A stretch of DNA of 64,000 nt from JAUIJL01 sp965366625 (GTDB lineage Bacteria > Acidobacteriota > Thermoanaerobaculia > Multivoradales > J023), in assembly GCA_965366625.1 (NCBI GenBank), contig CBDUGP010000003.1:156566-220565 (forward strand). The letters run 5' to 3'. The notes under the pieces are model-generated. The model was not told where the DNA came from and ran no database searches. It was given only the letters and a program-made list of their open reading frames with translations. This document shows positions 1-8,924 of the stretch, piece by piece (position 1 is the first letter of the stretch; each line of letters opens with the position of its first letter). A program made the translations under genes and the position numbers.

Positions 1-1
1 C

Positions 2-3000
2 GTGGGCAGCTACATCGCAGTTCAGGGAGATCGGGTCTTGCTCTCCGGCCGAGACTTGCAGGGGGGCACCACCGCCGCCTATCTCTTCGAGCGTCAGGCC
101 GACAATTCCTTTGACGAAACCCGGTTGCGCTACGGCGGCCTGGCGGGGCTCAGCTGGAGCGGACGGGGCCTGGCGTTGGACGGCGATACGGCCTACGTGA
201 CCCATTTGGACACCGGTGACGATAACCGTGGCTATTTGATCGCCTATGACCTGAGCGGCAACCCGGTACCGCCGTTGGTCCAGGTCAACGGCGCGTCTGC
301 TTGTGTAACGTCCCCGGACCTCATCCTGTCGGGAACGGTGACGGGCAGCTCGGCGATCGAAGAAATTTCCACTCAGCTCAACGGTGGCAGCCTCAATGTG
401 TTGTGCACCGACTGTGGTGAGTCACCGTCCTTCGTCGACAATTTCACCCTTAATACCTGTGACAACACGGTTCTCATCTCGGCCGAAGATGCCGACGGCT
501 TGGTGGGGTCGACGTTGGTCAATACCCGTTTCGACGCCGAAGGTCCGACCCTCCAAGGTTGTCCGGGCGATATCTTTTCCCATTCCACCTATGTGCCTTA
601 TGCGGCTCCGAGTTCGGCGGTCGACAACTGCGATTCCGTGCTGCCGACCCCAACCTGTCGTCGCAGTGACCATTTCCCGGACGACAGCTTCAGCTTCTAC
701 CGGAGCACAGTGCACGTCACCTGCAGCACCACGGACTCCTGCGGTCGTTATGGCTCGTGCGGATTCAACGTCACGGTGATGCCCGCCGGCACTGCGTTGC
801 CCGAGGCCGATTGCGATTTCTACGAATTCCGCAACGAATTCGGTGGCATGCCGGGTTTCTCGTCCATCGAGTTGGGTGATTCCACCCTGGCGACGGAATA
901 CGCCGACGACTTCCACGGCACGATCATCGAAGGCCGGGGTAGCTCCCTCGGCGGAGTTTCTGACAATGGAGCGTTTGCCCAGCGCACGGTCAGCGGTGAT
1001 TTCCGGATTGAAACCCCCATGCCGACACCGGCCGCTGGGGATACGGAACGATCCAAGGGCGGTGTGATGGTGCGTTGGGGCCTCGACGCCCAAGCCGCCA
1101 TGGTGATGGCAGCGCGCGACGAAGAGAACGATCGGCTCGAGTTCAGGATCCGTCCCGGATCGGGACAGGCGGGTCGAGATCTAGCAGACCCTATACCTTT
1201 GACGGGCGTGACCGACCTCGCCATTGAGGTGGAAGGCGACCGGGTGACGGTTCAATATTCCACCGACGGCGGTAATACCTGGACGGTTCCCGCCGGTGCC
1301 CTCGGCGGTGCCGAGAACATCGCGACGTCCGGTGAGCCGCAGGTCGGTTTTGTGGTCTCGTCACAGAAGACCTATGAGGCGGGTTATTACTTTACCTACG
1401 CCACCATTTGTCCGATCGAAGGGGTGGATCCGGGCGAGCCGCCGGTGGATCCGGATGGTCCGATCACCGGGTGTACGCTCTATGATTTCCGTGACGAGGT
1501 GGGCGGCGAAACGCCCTACGTCACCACCGCCGCCCTTGGCGACGCGGTGACGGTCACGGATTGGCTGTCGGTAGACGGCTCAACTCTCTGGGCCCAGACT
1601 TCGGACCTCTACCACGGCAACGACAACGCCGGATTCAACTACCTCGAACTGGACGGTTACGGCGACTTTCGGGTGGAGATCCCGGTGCCCGAAGCCGTGG
1701 ACTATTCCAACAGCCAATATCAAAAAGGTGGGCTGATGGTGCGCTACGGCCTGGACCCTCTGGCCGCCAGGGTGATGGTGATGAACGTGCCCTTGCATCC
1801 GAACGGGCCGTCGATTCAATTCGATGCTCGTCCGGTGGCCGGTGGACCCGCCACCGAGATGGCGAGCACCATCAGCTCCGTGGGCATTGACCGCCTGGCG
1901 ATCGAAAAGCGCGACGACCTCTTCGTGGTCGAAGTGTCGTCCGACGGAGGATCGAGTTGGTTCCAACCCCTCGGTGGGCTCGGAGGTCAGGTCACCCTGA
2001 GCACCTCCGGCAACGCCGCTTCTGGAAATGCTCTAGTGGGCATGGCGGTGGCTTCTTACGAGCTGAGCAATGATGTCGGCTTCCTCTTCCCCGAGATGGA
2101 GGTGTGTGGTGAAGAGGAAACCCCGCCGCCACCGCCGATCGAGCCCCAGGACGGATGCCTGTTCGACCCGTTCGACGACGGCTTCGTCGACGCTGGGTGG
2201 GGCCTGCTGGCCATGGGTGATGCGGACCAAGTGTCGGTGGCGGAAACAGATGTTTTGCAGCTGACCGCCGACGGCAGCACCCTCTTCTCGAGCGGCACGG
2301 ACCACGGTGGATTCCTCTATCGTGCGGTGACCGGAGACTTCCGGGCGGAGGCGGTGGTGGACGTCAACGACATGGTGGGAACAGGTTCCTATCGCAAGGG
2401 TGGATTGATGTTGCGTGCCGGATTGGGTGCCGACGCGATCCGCTTCATCGCCCAGCTCGCGCCGTCCTGGAACAACACGGGCACCACCTCGTTGCAATTC
2501 CGCTATCGCGCCATTCCCGGTGCCCGTGGCGATCTGACCTGGGCGTCGAACCGTGACCACGTGGCGAAAGCCGTGCATCTGGCGATCGAGCGTCAAGGTC
2601 AGACCGTCAGGGCGTTCTACTCTTTGGATCAGGGAGCGACCTGGATTCAGCCGGTGGGAGGCACCGGGGGCGCAGTCACTTTGGCGGCCTTGCCGGACAC
2701 GGTCTATATCGGCATGAATTCGGTGTCGTACAACGCGGCCGAGGCGGTGACCACCGAATTCGACGACTTCTCGCTCTGCGCCCCCGCTTCGGTAGGAGGT
2801 CTGCTGTGGTGGGACCAAAACGCCGACGCGTTGGCGGGAGAAGGCGAGCCCCCGCTCGACAACGTGCAAATGGAGCTGCGGACCCTCTCCAACCAGCCGA
2901 TTTTCACCGTCTACACCGGTGACGACGGGCGATTCCTTTTCCCGAGAGTGGAGCCGGGCAGCTATCGGTTGTTAATCGACTCGGCCCTCGGTTTGGGCGG

Positions 3001-3781
3001 CAACTTCACTGCCACGGTCGATCCCGACGGCATCGATACCCAGGAATACGCGATCATCTCGGTGGTCGAGGGCCAGCAGGTTTTGGACGCAGATTTCGGC
3101 TTCCGGGTGACCTACAACGGGGCGTCTCCGGATTGCAGTCACCAATCGGACGATTTCGACAACGACACTCTGGCCTCGTTCTGGTTCCAGACCACCTTCG
3201 GCGATGCGGATCAGATGTCGGTGGTGGAGCAAGGCGGTGCCCTGTCGATCTCTGGCGACGGATCCTCCCTCTACGCCGGCTCCGATCACGGCGTGTTCGT
3301 CTTCAACCATTTCCAGGGTGATTTCCGGGTCGAGGTGGATGTGGACGGAGCCGGCATGACCACCGGCGGACCGTACCGTAAGGCCGGTCTGATGGTGCGC
3401 ACGGGTTTCGGATATTCGGAGCCGCGATATATCGCCCAGCTGGTCCCCTATTGGGACCACGGCACCGGCGCCGCGGATTCAGTGCTGCAATTCCGCTATC
3501 GCCAAACCGAAGGTGGGCAGAGCGATATCGCCTGGGGTTCGAACGTGTCCGGCGCGCCGAGGCAAGTGCGCCTGGCGATCCAACGCAGCGGCAATACCCT
3601 GAGCGCGGAGTATTCCTTTGACGGCGGAGTCACCTGGAACCAGCCGGCCGGCGGGGCTCAAGGCTCGACCACCGTGTCGACCTTGCCGGACACCCTCTTG
3701 GTGGGTATGAACGTCGTCAGCTACGACGCCCTCACCCCGTCGACCGCGGTGTTCGACAACTTTGAGGTGTGTCGCGACTGA
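2..3781 (+). CDS. Giant secreted lectin-like protein, 5' end outside the window
   Basis: The frame is open from the window edge, so the N-terminus, and any signal peptide, is missing; at least 1259 residues are visible. Residues 1-90 look like the end of a beta-propeller or integrin-like repeat, about 95-170 an Ig-like segment, and about 180-260 a Cys-rich HYR-like domain. Four copies of a roughly 210-residue concanavalin-like module of the DUF1349 type follow at about 268-472, 490-702, 719-929 and 1044-1259. Each has a GDFR(V/I/A)E strand, a KGG(L/V)M(V/L)R or KAGLMVR turn, an LAI(E/Q) strand and a DGG/DQGxTW-type loop. An SdrD B-like (Cna-B type) domain at about 930-1037 (VGGLLWWDQNADAL) sits before the last module. 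This suggests an extracellular glycan or surface-binding protein. The function is inferred from architecture only. A strong terminator follows. Confidence 0.8.
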   Translation: MGSYIAVQGDRVLLSGRDLQGGTTAAYLFERQADNSFDETRLRYGGLAGLSWSGRGLALDGDTAYVTHLDTGDDNRGYLIAYDLSGNPVPPLVQVNGASACVTSPDLILSGTVTGSSAIEEISTQLNGGSLNVLCTDCGESPSFVDNFTLNTCDNTVLISAEDADGLVGSTLVNTRFDAEGPTLQGCPGDIFSHSTYVPYAAPSSAVDNCDSVLPTPTCRRSDHFPDDSFSFYRSTVHVTCSTTDSCGRYGSCGFNVTVMPAGTALPEADCDFYEFRNEFGGMPGFSSIELGDSTLATEYADDFHGTIIEGRGSSLGGVSDNGAFAQRTVSGDFRIETPMPTPAAGDTERSKGGVMVRWGLDAQAAMVMAARDEENDRLEFRIRPGSGQAGRDLADPIPLTGVTDLAIEVEGDRVTVQYSTDGGNTWTVPAGALGGAENIATSGEPQVGFVVSSQKTYEAGYYFTYATICPIEGVDPGEPPVDPDGPITGCTLYDFRDEVGGETPYVTTAALGDAVTVTDWLSVDGSTLWAQTSDLYHGNDNAGFNYLELDGYGDFRVEIPVPEAVDYSNSQYQKGGLMVRYGLDPLAARVMVMNVPLHPNGPSIQFDARPVAGGPATEMASTISSVGIDRLAIEKRDDLFVVEVSSDGGSSWFQPLGGLGGQVTLSTSGNAASGNALVGMAVASYELSNDVGFLFPEMEVCGEEETPPPPPIEPQDGCLFDPFDDGFVDAGWGLLAMGDADQVSVAETDVLQLTADGSTLFSSGTDHGGFLYRAVTGDFRAEAVVDVNDMVGTGSYRKGGLMLRAGLGADAIRFIAQLAPSWNNTGTTSLQFRYRAIPGARGDLTWASNRDHVAKAVHLAIERQGQTVRAFYSLDQGATWIQPVGGTGGAVTLAALPDTVYIGMNSVSYNAAEAVTTEFDDFSLCAPASVGGLLWWDQNADALAGEGEPPLDNVQMELRTLSNQPIFTVYTGDDGRFLFPRVEPGSYRLLIDSALGLGGNFTATVDPDGIDTQEYAIISVVEGQQVLDADFGFRVTYNGASPDCSHQSDDFDNDTLASFWFQTTFGDADQMSVVEQGGALSISGDGSSLYAGSDHGVFVFNHFQGDFRVEVDVDGAGMTTGGPYRKAGLMVRTGFGYSEPRYIAQLVPYWDHGTGAADSVLQFRYRQTEGGQSDIAWGSNVSGAPRQVRLAIQRSGNTLSAEYSFDGGVTWNQPAGGAQGSTTVSTLPDTLLVGMNVVSYDALTPSTAVFDNFEVCRD

Positions 3782-3815
3782 TTCCTGGATAGGGCAGTCG
3801 CAGATAGGACAGATT

Positions 3816-3857
3816 ACGGGTCGGAGGGTGGCATGGCCGCGCTTCGACCCGTTTTTT
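3816..3857 (+). terminator. Rho-independent terminator after the giant secreted protein
   Basis: An 8-bp GC-rich stem (ACGGGTCG at 3816-3823 pairs with CGACCCGT at 3845-3852) is followed directly by a run of six T residues. It lies 35 bases after the stop codon of the upstream gene, the classical intrinsic terminator layout. Confidence 0.85.
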
Positions 3858-3956
3858 GTGCGCTGTTGTACCCGCTGACCGAGCAAGGGTTTGTGAGACT
3901 GGTCAAATTCGCTGGACTTGCAGAATTACGGAGGCCTCTTGCGTCCTAGCCCCCTT

Positions 3957-4931
3957 GTGGGACATCCATTACGAACCTTCAGCCGTCCTCAGAACGTCGT
4001 GTCTGAGATCACCCAAGTCACCTTTCAACATCGATTCTTGATCAGGCCCGGATTGCGCCTCAACCAGCTGATTGTCGGAGCCCTGGCCAGGGCCCAAGAA
4101 CTCTATCCCGTCCAGATTCACGGATTCGTTTTCCTCTCGAACCACTTCCACCTCTTGATCAGCGTGACCGATGCCTGGGAAATGGCGAGCTTTATGCGCC
4201 ATTTCACCACGCGTTTGTCGAAGGAAATCGGTTTCGAGCACGACTGGGATGAGTCCGTGTTTCCCAAGCGTTATCACCACGTGGAGTTGTCGGAAGAGCC
4301 CGGAGTCGACCTCAGCCGTCTACGCTACATCCTTAGAAATTCCGCTAAAGAGGGGCTATGCGCCTCGCCACTGGACTGGCCCGGGGTGTCGTCTGCGGCG
4401 GCGCTGATCACCGGGCAGCCGATGGAAGGCATTTGGATCGACCGCACCGCCCTTTCGATCGCCCGCAGTCGAGGAAGGGATGTTACGGAAGCGGATTTCG
4501 AAGTGAGTAAGACCTTGCACCTCGAACCCGTGCCGTCTCAACGGCACTTGTCGTCGCGGCAGTATCGGGATCTGATCGTCGACATGGTGCGAGAGATCGA
4601 ACGGGAAACGCTGCTCCAGCACCAGGAAAAAGGTACCGTGCCGCTCGGCGTCGAGGCGATTTTGAGCAGGGATCCCCATTATCGTCCAGAAAGTCCGCCG
4701 AGTTCACCTCGTCCGTGGTTCCATGCCCTCAGTTGCAGGGCTCGGGAGTCCCTGCGCGAGGCTTTGGTGTGGATTCACGTTGCCTATCGCGAGGCGGCGG
4801 ATCGTCTCAAGGCGGGAGAACTCGACGTCGACTTTCCCGAGGGCACCTTCCCGCCATCGCGTCCCTTTGTGGGTGTCACTCATCCTCCTCTTTTAGGTGT
4901 CACTCATCCTCCTCTTTTAGAGTCGGGATAG
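3957..4931 (+). CDS. RAYT-like HUH/Y1 transposase, copy 1
   Basis: This is a 324-residue HUH (Y1) single-strand transposase of the REP-associated/IS200-like type. The HUH pair is in FLSNHFHLLI (about residues 54-63). The later RYILRNSAKEGL block corresponds to the RYIxxNPxRAGLV region of RAYT proteins, which is thought to carry the nucleophilic tyrosine. I chose the GTG at 3957 because it gives an N-terminus of the MxxPLR type usual in this family and because the paralogue at 39153 has the same GTG in frame. An upstream in-frame TTG at 3918 is possible. Copy 2 is colinear over the coding part except for a 24-bp tandem duplication near this copy's 3' end, which adds eight residues (GVTHPPLL). 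A domesticated role at dispersed hairpins, rather than active transposition, is plausible but unproven. Confidence 0.85.
   Translation: MGHPLRTFSRPQNVVSEITQVTFQHRFLIRPGLRLNQLIVGALARAQELYPVQIHGFVFLSNHFHLLISVTDAWEMASFMRHFTTRLSKEIGFEHDWDESVFPKRYHHVELSEEPGVDLSRLRYILRNSAKEGLCASPLDWPGVSSAAALITGQPMEGIWIDRTALSIARSRGRDVTEADFEVSKTLHLEPVPSQRHLSSRQYRDLIVDMVREIERETLLQHQEKGTVPLGVEAILSRDPHYRPESPPSSPRPWFHALSCRARESLREALVWIHVAYREAADRLKAGELDVDFPEGTFPPSRPFVGVTHPPLLGVTHPPLLESG
4872..4919 (+). repeat. 24-bp tandem duplication inside transposase copy 1
   Basis: Two perfect 24-bp units (4872-4895 and 4896-4919) encode GVTHPPLL twice in frame near the C-terminus. The paralogue has a single unit. Confidence 0.95.
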
Positions 4932-5075
4932 GCATCGCCATGTCTTAGACCGTGGCTTCACATGATCGGAAGGGAATCGTCCACTTAGTGGGGAGGGGGG
5001 AGGTCCGTCGTCGGAGTGAGCTACACGGTTGGATCCGAGTCGCGAGAGCCGAATCGAACCTTTCTTTCGACAAGT

Positions 5076-5121
5076 GTCCGACACCTTATGGAGAGGCGGT
5101 CCGACACCTTATGGAGAGGCG
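5076..5121. repeat. 23-bp tandem duplication at the 3' end of the nitronate monooxygenase gene
   Basis: Two perfect 23-bp units (5076-5098, 5099-5121), each GTCCGACACC followed by TTATGGAGAGGCG. On the minus strand each unit contains the last codons and TAA stop of the adjacent gene, so the duplication copied the gene's tail without changing the protein. Confidence 0.95.
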
Positions 5122-6131
5122 TTTCGCAAGGCGTCGGCGAATCGACGGACGATCTCTCCCGCGGGTTCGATTTCGTGGATGCCGTGGACGCTCTTTCCGG
5201 CTTGGAGGAAGTCTTTGGACGAGTAGCTTCGTTTGGCGCTTTGTTTGAGCTTCCAGAAGCTTTGCAGGGAGTAGAGCATGCGCATCCAATGTTTGGTTTT
5301 GTGGCCGCGCAGCATCCAACGGGCGATCGGACCGGCTTTGTATCCGATGCGATCGAGGTGTGGGGTGCGGATCACGGCCACGGGCACGCCGGTGAGCCGT
5401 TCGGTGAGCACGATGTCTTGTTCGTCGGCCTCGACGATCGCTTTTTTGTAGTCGAGATGGGAGTTGCACTCGTCGGTGGCGATGAAGCGGGTGCCCATTT
5501 GCACGCCGGCGTAACCCAGACGCATGACGTCGACGAAGTCTTGCTCGTCGCCGATGCCGCCCGCACAGACCAAGGGCACGCCCAAATCCCCCAGGTCGTC
5601 GAAGAGCTGCTCGGCGCTGTGGTCGCCGGCGTGGCCGCCGGCCCGTTGGTTGACGCCGATGATGCCGTCCACTCCGTTGTCGATGGCTTTTTGCGCCCAC
5701 TTTCGGTTGACCACGTCGTGGTAGACCAAACCGCCGACGGCGTGGGCTTTTTCGGCCACCCACCCGGGGTTGCCCAGGGACGTGACGAAGAATCGGACCC
5801 CTTCCTCGATCGCTTCGTCCACGTAGCGCTGCATGCGCTCCAAATACACCTTGGACGACTTTTCGACGATGACGTTCACTCCCACCGGTTTGGAGGTGAG
5901 CTTGCGGATCAGCTGCATGCCTGCCCGAAATTCGTGGCCGTGCACATAAACCAGGGATAGGGGTTGCACGATGCCCATTCCGCCGGCCTCGGAGACCGCC
6001 GCCACCAGCTCGGGGTTGCTGCAGGGATACATGGCACCGCAAATCAAGGGAATCTCAATTCCCGTGGTGCGCGTAAGCTCGGTGGTAAGCAGATTTTCGT
6101 TCGCTGCCGGTGATTCAGCTCTGGGGCTCAT
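5109..6131 (-). CDS. Nitronate monooxygenase-like flavoprotein (1)
   Basis: A 340-residue FMN-dependent TIM-barrel protein of the nitronate monooxygenase (2-nitropropane dioxygenase) / enoyl reductase family. Supporting segments are the N-terminal substrate strand PLICGAMYPCSNPELVAAVSEAGGMG, GLVYHDVVNRKWAQKA, the glycine-rich GGHAGDH loop, and the phosphate-binding GGIGDEQDF and MGTRFIATDE. The ATG at 6131 was chosen because GGAGGAG lies just upstream; a longer open frame to 6380 has no family similarity. Proteins in this family oxidise nitronates with O2 or act on acyl substrates, and the substrate here cannot be told. A second family member lies at 52298-53278. The C-terminus is about 40 residues longer than the core barrel. 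Confidence 0.85.
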   Translation of the reverse strand: MSPRAESPAANENLLTTELTRTTGIEIPLICGAMYPCSNPELVAAVSEAGGMGIVQPLSLVYVHGHEFRAGMQLIRKLTSKPVGVNVIVEKSSKVYLERMQRYVDEAIEEGVRFFVTSLGNPGWVAEKAHAVGGLVYHDVVNRKWAQKAIDNGVDGIIGVNQRAGGHAGDHSAEQLFDDLGDLGVPLVCAGGIGDEQDFVDVMRLGYAGVQMGTRFIATDECNSHLDYKKAIVEADEQDIVLTERLTGVPVAVIRTPHLDRIGYKAGPIARWMLRGHKTKHWMRMLYSLQSFWKLKQSAKRSYSSKDFLQAGKSVHGIHEIEPAGEIVRRFADALRNASP

Positions 6132-6285
6132 CGGCTCCTCCAGGTTTGGGCGTGTCGTGGCTCGAAGACGCGCATTGTAACGAAGAATCGAAAAGGGCGG
6201 ATTCCGTGTCGCGGTGGGTGATGTCGACGACTTGACTTGGACCGTGAGGGCGCGGCGAAATCTAACGCCCTGCGGCGAAAATCGC

Positions 6286-7569
6286 TTAGAGGGGCAGCTC
6301 CAGCTCCCACATGGGGTCGCCGCCGAGGTCCAAGCGCAGCAGGCGGCCGCGGAAGGGGGACAACAGCCTTTCGATGGCATCGATACCGATCTCAGGATCG
6401 GCGAACCATGGACGGGGGGAGCCGGAGTCTTTGAGGCTGCCTTGCAGTCGCCAGGACCCGGCGTCGGTGACCCGTGCGGCGAGGCGAAGACTGTCTCCCT
6501 CGCCGGAGCGGCCGAGGGTCAGGAGGACGGCGCCGAGGGCCAGCAAGAGCAGGGCGTCGGTGTGGCCTTCCAGTTCCGGCTCGGGTGCGATCAGACCGGA
6601 AAGGTCAACGGTGACTTCTCGGCGGTCGAGTTCGGTGCGCAACATGCGCACGGCGTCGTCGAAAGTGGCCAGGGTGTCGAGGGCTTGAATGCTGGACGTT
6701 ACCTGGACCAAGGTCCGCAACCGTCGCATGGTCGAGGTCGCCAAATCCAAGTGGCGGATCATGTCCGGCAGGACTTTGGTCGGGTCCGAATAATGGCGTG
6801 ACCCGCGGCTTACCACCTCGGCTAGCATGCGCACGGCCGATAGGGGGTTGCTCAAGTCGTGCAGCAGGGTTCGCATCAGCTTGCCGAGCAATCTAAACCC
6901 GCTGCTGCTGTGCAAATGGGGTGGGGCGGTGATCCAAATCGCGTCGCCGTCTAAATCCAAACCCGTGACCCGTGCGATTCGGCGGGCTTGGGGTTGGCGA
7001 CCGAGCCAACCTTGGAGCAGCTGGGATTGGGTCAGCTCCGGCCTTTCGGCCAATAAACGGCGGGAGGCGGCGTTGACCGACCCCAGCCGTCCGTCGCCGT
7101 CAGGCGCGCCGCGAAAGATCGGATCTACGAGCGTAAAGGGCAGGCGGGCCTGGGCGGTAGGGTCGAGGGTGAGCTGTAGACCCACGGGACCCGATCCGTT
7201 CCCCGCCGCGGAATCGGCCCCGGCACCTCCCGGGCTGCTGCCGGGGCTTTTTAGGATAGGCCACGGTGCCCAGGCTTGCCATATGTGGGAGTCGATGTGG
7301 CTCGAAACGGGTCTTTGGGAAGGAAGCTCGCCGCGAATCCAAGCGTTCAGTCGATCTCGGGTTTCGAGACGCCAATCCGCCGAGAGAAGATCCCAAGCCG
7401 GCCGCCCGAGGTGCCGATCCGGTGCGAAATCGCGCAGTTCGAATTTCTCGCACAGGGAATACCAGGCAGGGGAAAATTCGTTGAAACAACCGTGCCCGTC
7501 GAGGCGACAATAAACCGCTTCGCCGGCGAGGTGGGTGCCGTCGTATCGGGAAGGAAAGAAGGTCGGCAT
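6286..7569 (-). CDS. Sensor histidine kinase-like protein with degenerate ATPase domain
   Basis: A 427-residue soluble protein. The N-terminal 150 residues are PAS-like (FNEFSPAWYSLCEKF, GRPAWDLL) and a second sensor-like stretch follows. A HisKA-type helix carries HDLSNPLSAVRMLAEVV, with His as the predicted phosphate acceptor. The C-terminal part is short for a HATPase domain: I see no clear N box or G1/G2 glycine boxes, so kinase activity is doubtful and it may act as a phosphotransfer or scaffold protein. No membrane segment is seen. The ATG at 7569 leaves about 220 bases of divergent intergenic DNA before prfA; longer starts would overlap prfA. No response regulator lies next to it. Confidence 0.65.
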   Translation of the reverse strand: MPTFFPSRYDGTHLAGEAVYCRLDGHGCFNEFSPAWYSLCEKFELRDFAPDRHLGRPAWDLLSADWRLETRDRLNAWIRGELPSQRPVSSHIDSHIWQAWAPWPILKSPGSSPGGAGADSAAGNGSGPVGLQLTLDPTAQARLPFTLVDPIFRGAPDGDGRLGSVNAASRRLLAERPELTQSQLLQGWLGRQPQARRIARVTGLDLDGDAIWITAPPHLHSSSGFRLLGKLMRTLLHDLSNPLSAVRMLAEVVSRGSRHYSDPTKVLPDMIRHLDLATSTMRRLRTLVQVTSSIQALDTLATFDDAVRMLRTELDRREVTVDLSGLIAPEPELEGHTDALLLLALGAVLLTLGRSGEGDSLRLAARVTDAGSWRLQGSLKDSGSPRPWFADPEIGIDAIERLLSPFRGRLLRLDLGGDPMWELELPL

Positions 7570-7788
7570 CGGGCTCCGATTCGAAATAGGCTGCTTGGGC
7601 TCGTCTCGGGAATGGCTTTCTGGGATCCTTGCCCTTGGATTCCGTGGAGTCGTCGATAATATCGAAGCCAACGCAGGTTTGGAGGCGTGGGGTGGATCGG
7701 CTAAGATTCCCCGCTGCCATTCGCCTCGGTTCGACCCTCGAAGATCGACCATCGGCGGGCGCAATCCCGACCAGCTCTGAAAGACACC

Positions 7789-8871
7789 ATGCAACATCAA
7801 AAATTGGCTCAGCTAGCGCAGACCCATGACGACTTGACCCGCCGATTGGCGGATCCGGAAATCGCCGTCGATCCCGCCCGTTATCGCGAAACCCACAAGG
7901 CCCTATCGGAAATCGAAACGGTGGTCGGCTTGTATCGCGAATATAAGAAGGTCGAGGAGGAGCTGGCCGGCGCGACGGAAATGCTCGAAGGTCTCGACGA
8001 CGCTGAAATGCGCGAGATGATCGAAGAGGAGACCCGGCAGCTCGAGCAGAAGATCGAGCAGCTCTCCGATCAAGTTCGTCAAGAGCTGATCCCCAAAGAT
8101 CCAAACGACGCACGAAATGTGATTCTCGAGATCCGTGCCGGCACCGGAGGTGACGAGGCCACCCTCTTCGCCGCCGAGCTATTTCGCATGTACAGCCGCT
8201 ACGCCGAGCAACAACGCTGGCGGGTCGACATCCTCGGCATCTCCGAATCCGAGGTCGGCGGAGTTAAGGAAATCGACGCCATCATCGAGGGCAAGGGCGC
8301 TTTTAGTCGACTGAAATTCGAAGGTGGTGTGCATCGGGTTCAGCGGGTGCCGCAAACCGAGTCCTCCGGCCGAATCCATACGTCTGCGGTGACCGTCGCC
8401 GTGCTGCCGGAAGCCGATGAGGTGGAAGTCGACATTGCGGAAAAAGATTTGCGCGTCGATCGCTTTTGCTCTTCCGGGCCCGGCGGCCAAGGGGTCAACA
8501 CCACCTACTCCGCCGTGCGCCTCACCCACTTGCCCTCGGGCATCGTCGTCTCCTGCCAGGACGAACGTAGCCAGATTAAAAATAAGGCCAAGGCTCTGCG
8601 GGTGTTGAAATCTCGATTGTTGCAGGCCGAGGAAGAAAAGGCCCATGCCGAGCTGACGGCCGAGCGGCGGAAGATGGTCGGTTCCGGGGATCGTTCGGAG
8701 AAGATCAGGACTTACAACTTTCCGCAAAATCGGGTGACGGACCATCGAATCGGATTGACGTTGCATCAGCTGCCGAATGTGATGGAAGGGGCTCTGGATC
8801 CGGTGATCGATCCCCTGGCCCAGCATTTCCAAGCCCTGAAAATGCGCGAAGAGGCCGATAGCGCCCGCTGA
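7789..8871 (+). CDS. prfA: Peptide chain release factor 1
   Basis: A full-length (360 residue) class I release factor that recognises UAA/UAG and triggers peptidyl-tRNA hydrolysis on the ribosome. The GGQ hydrolysis loop is in SSGPGGQGVNTTYSAVRLTH (about residues 227-246). The codon-recognition PxT motif reads PQT in RVPQTESSGRIHTSAVTVAV (about residue 188). The N-terminal half is the usual coiled alpha-helical domain 1. The start ATG at 7789 matches the family N-terminus; the ribosome binding site is weak (GAAAGA). The methyltransferase gene prmC, often next to prfA, is not adjacent here. The ankyrin gene follows after 53 bases. Confidence 0.98.
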   Translation: MQHQKLAQLAQTHDDLTRRLADPEIAVDPARYRETHKALSEIETVVGLYREYKKVEEELAGATEMLEGLDDAEMREMIEEETRQLEQKIEQLSDQVRQELIPKDPNDARNVILEIRAGTGGDEATLFAAELFRMYSRYAEQQRWRVDILGISESEVGGVKEIDAIIEGKGAFSRLKFEGGVHRVQRVPQTESSGRIHTSAVTVAVLPEADEVEVDIAEKDLRVDRFCSSGPGGQGVNTTYSAVRLTHLPSGIVVSCQDERSQIKNKAKALRVLKSRLLQAEEEKAHAELTAERRKMVGSGDRSEKIRTYNFPQNRVTDHRIGLTLHQLPNVMEGALDPVIDPLAQHFQALKMREEADSAR

Positions 8872-8924
8872 TGCACGTTCCTTGTAATAGACGACGTAAG
8901 TAGAGGACTTCGCAGGTAGGCTAA

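Larger units (their letters stand above)
3921..4994 (+). mobile_element. Dispersed repeat unit carrying the RAYT-like gene, copy 1
   Basis: Nucleotide similarity to 39118-40167 begins at CAGAATT and runs past the stop codon to a small palindrome, CCACTTAGTGG at 4981-4991. The lengths are 1074 and 1050 bp; the net difference of 24 bp equals the internal tandem duplication. No terminal inverted repeats or obvious target duplications are visible, as expected for IS200-like or RAYT elements. Confidence 0.6.

Noticed and set aside
5016..5960. A 314-codon plus-strand open frame opposite the nitronate monooxygenase gene
   Set aside because: The minus-strand frame contains the conserved flavoenzyme motifs and a good ribosome binding site; the plus-strand product is a shadow.
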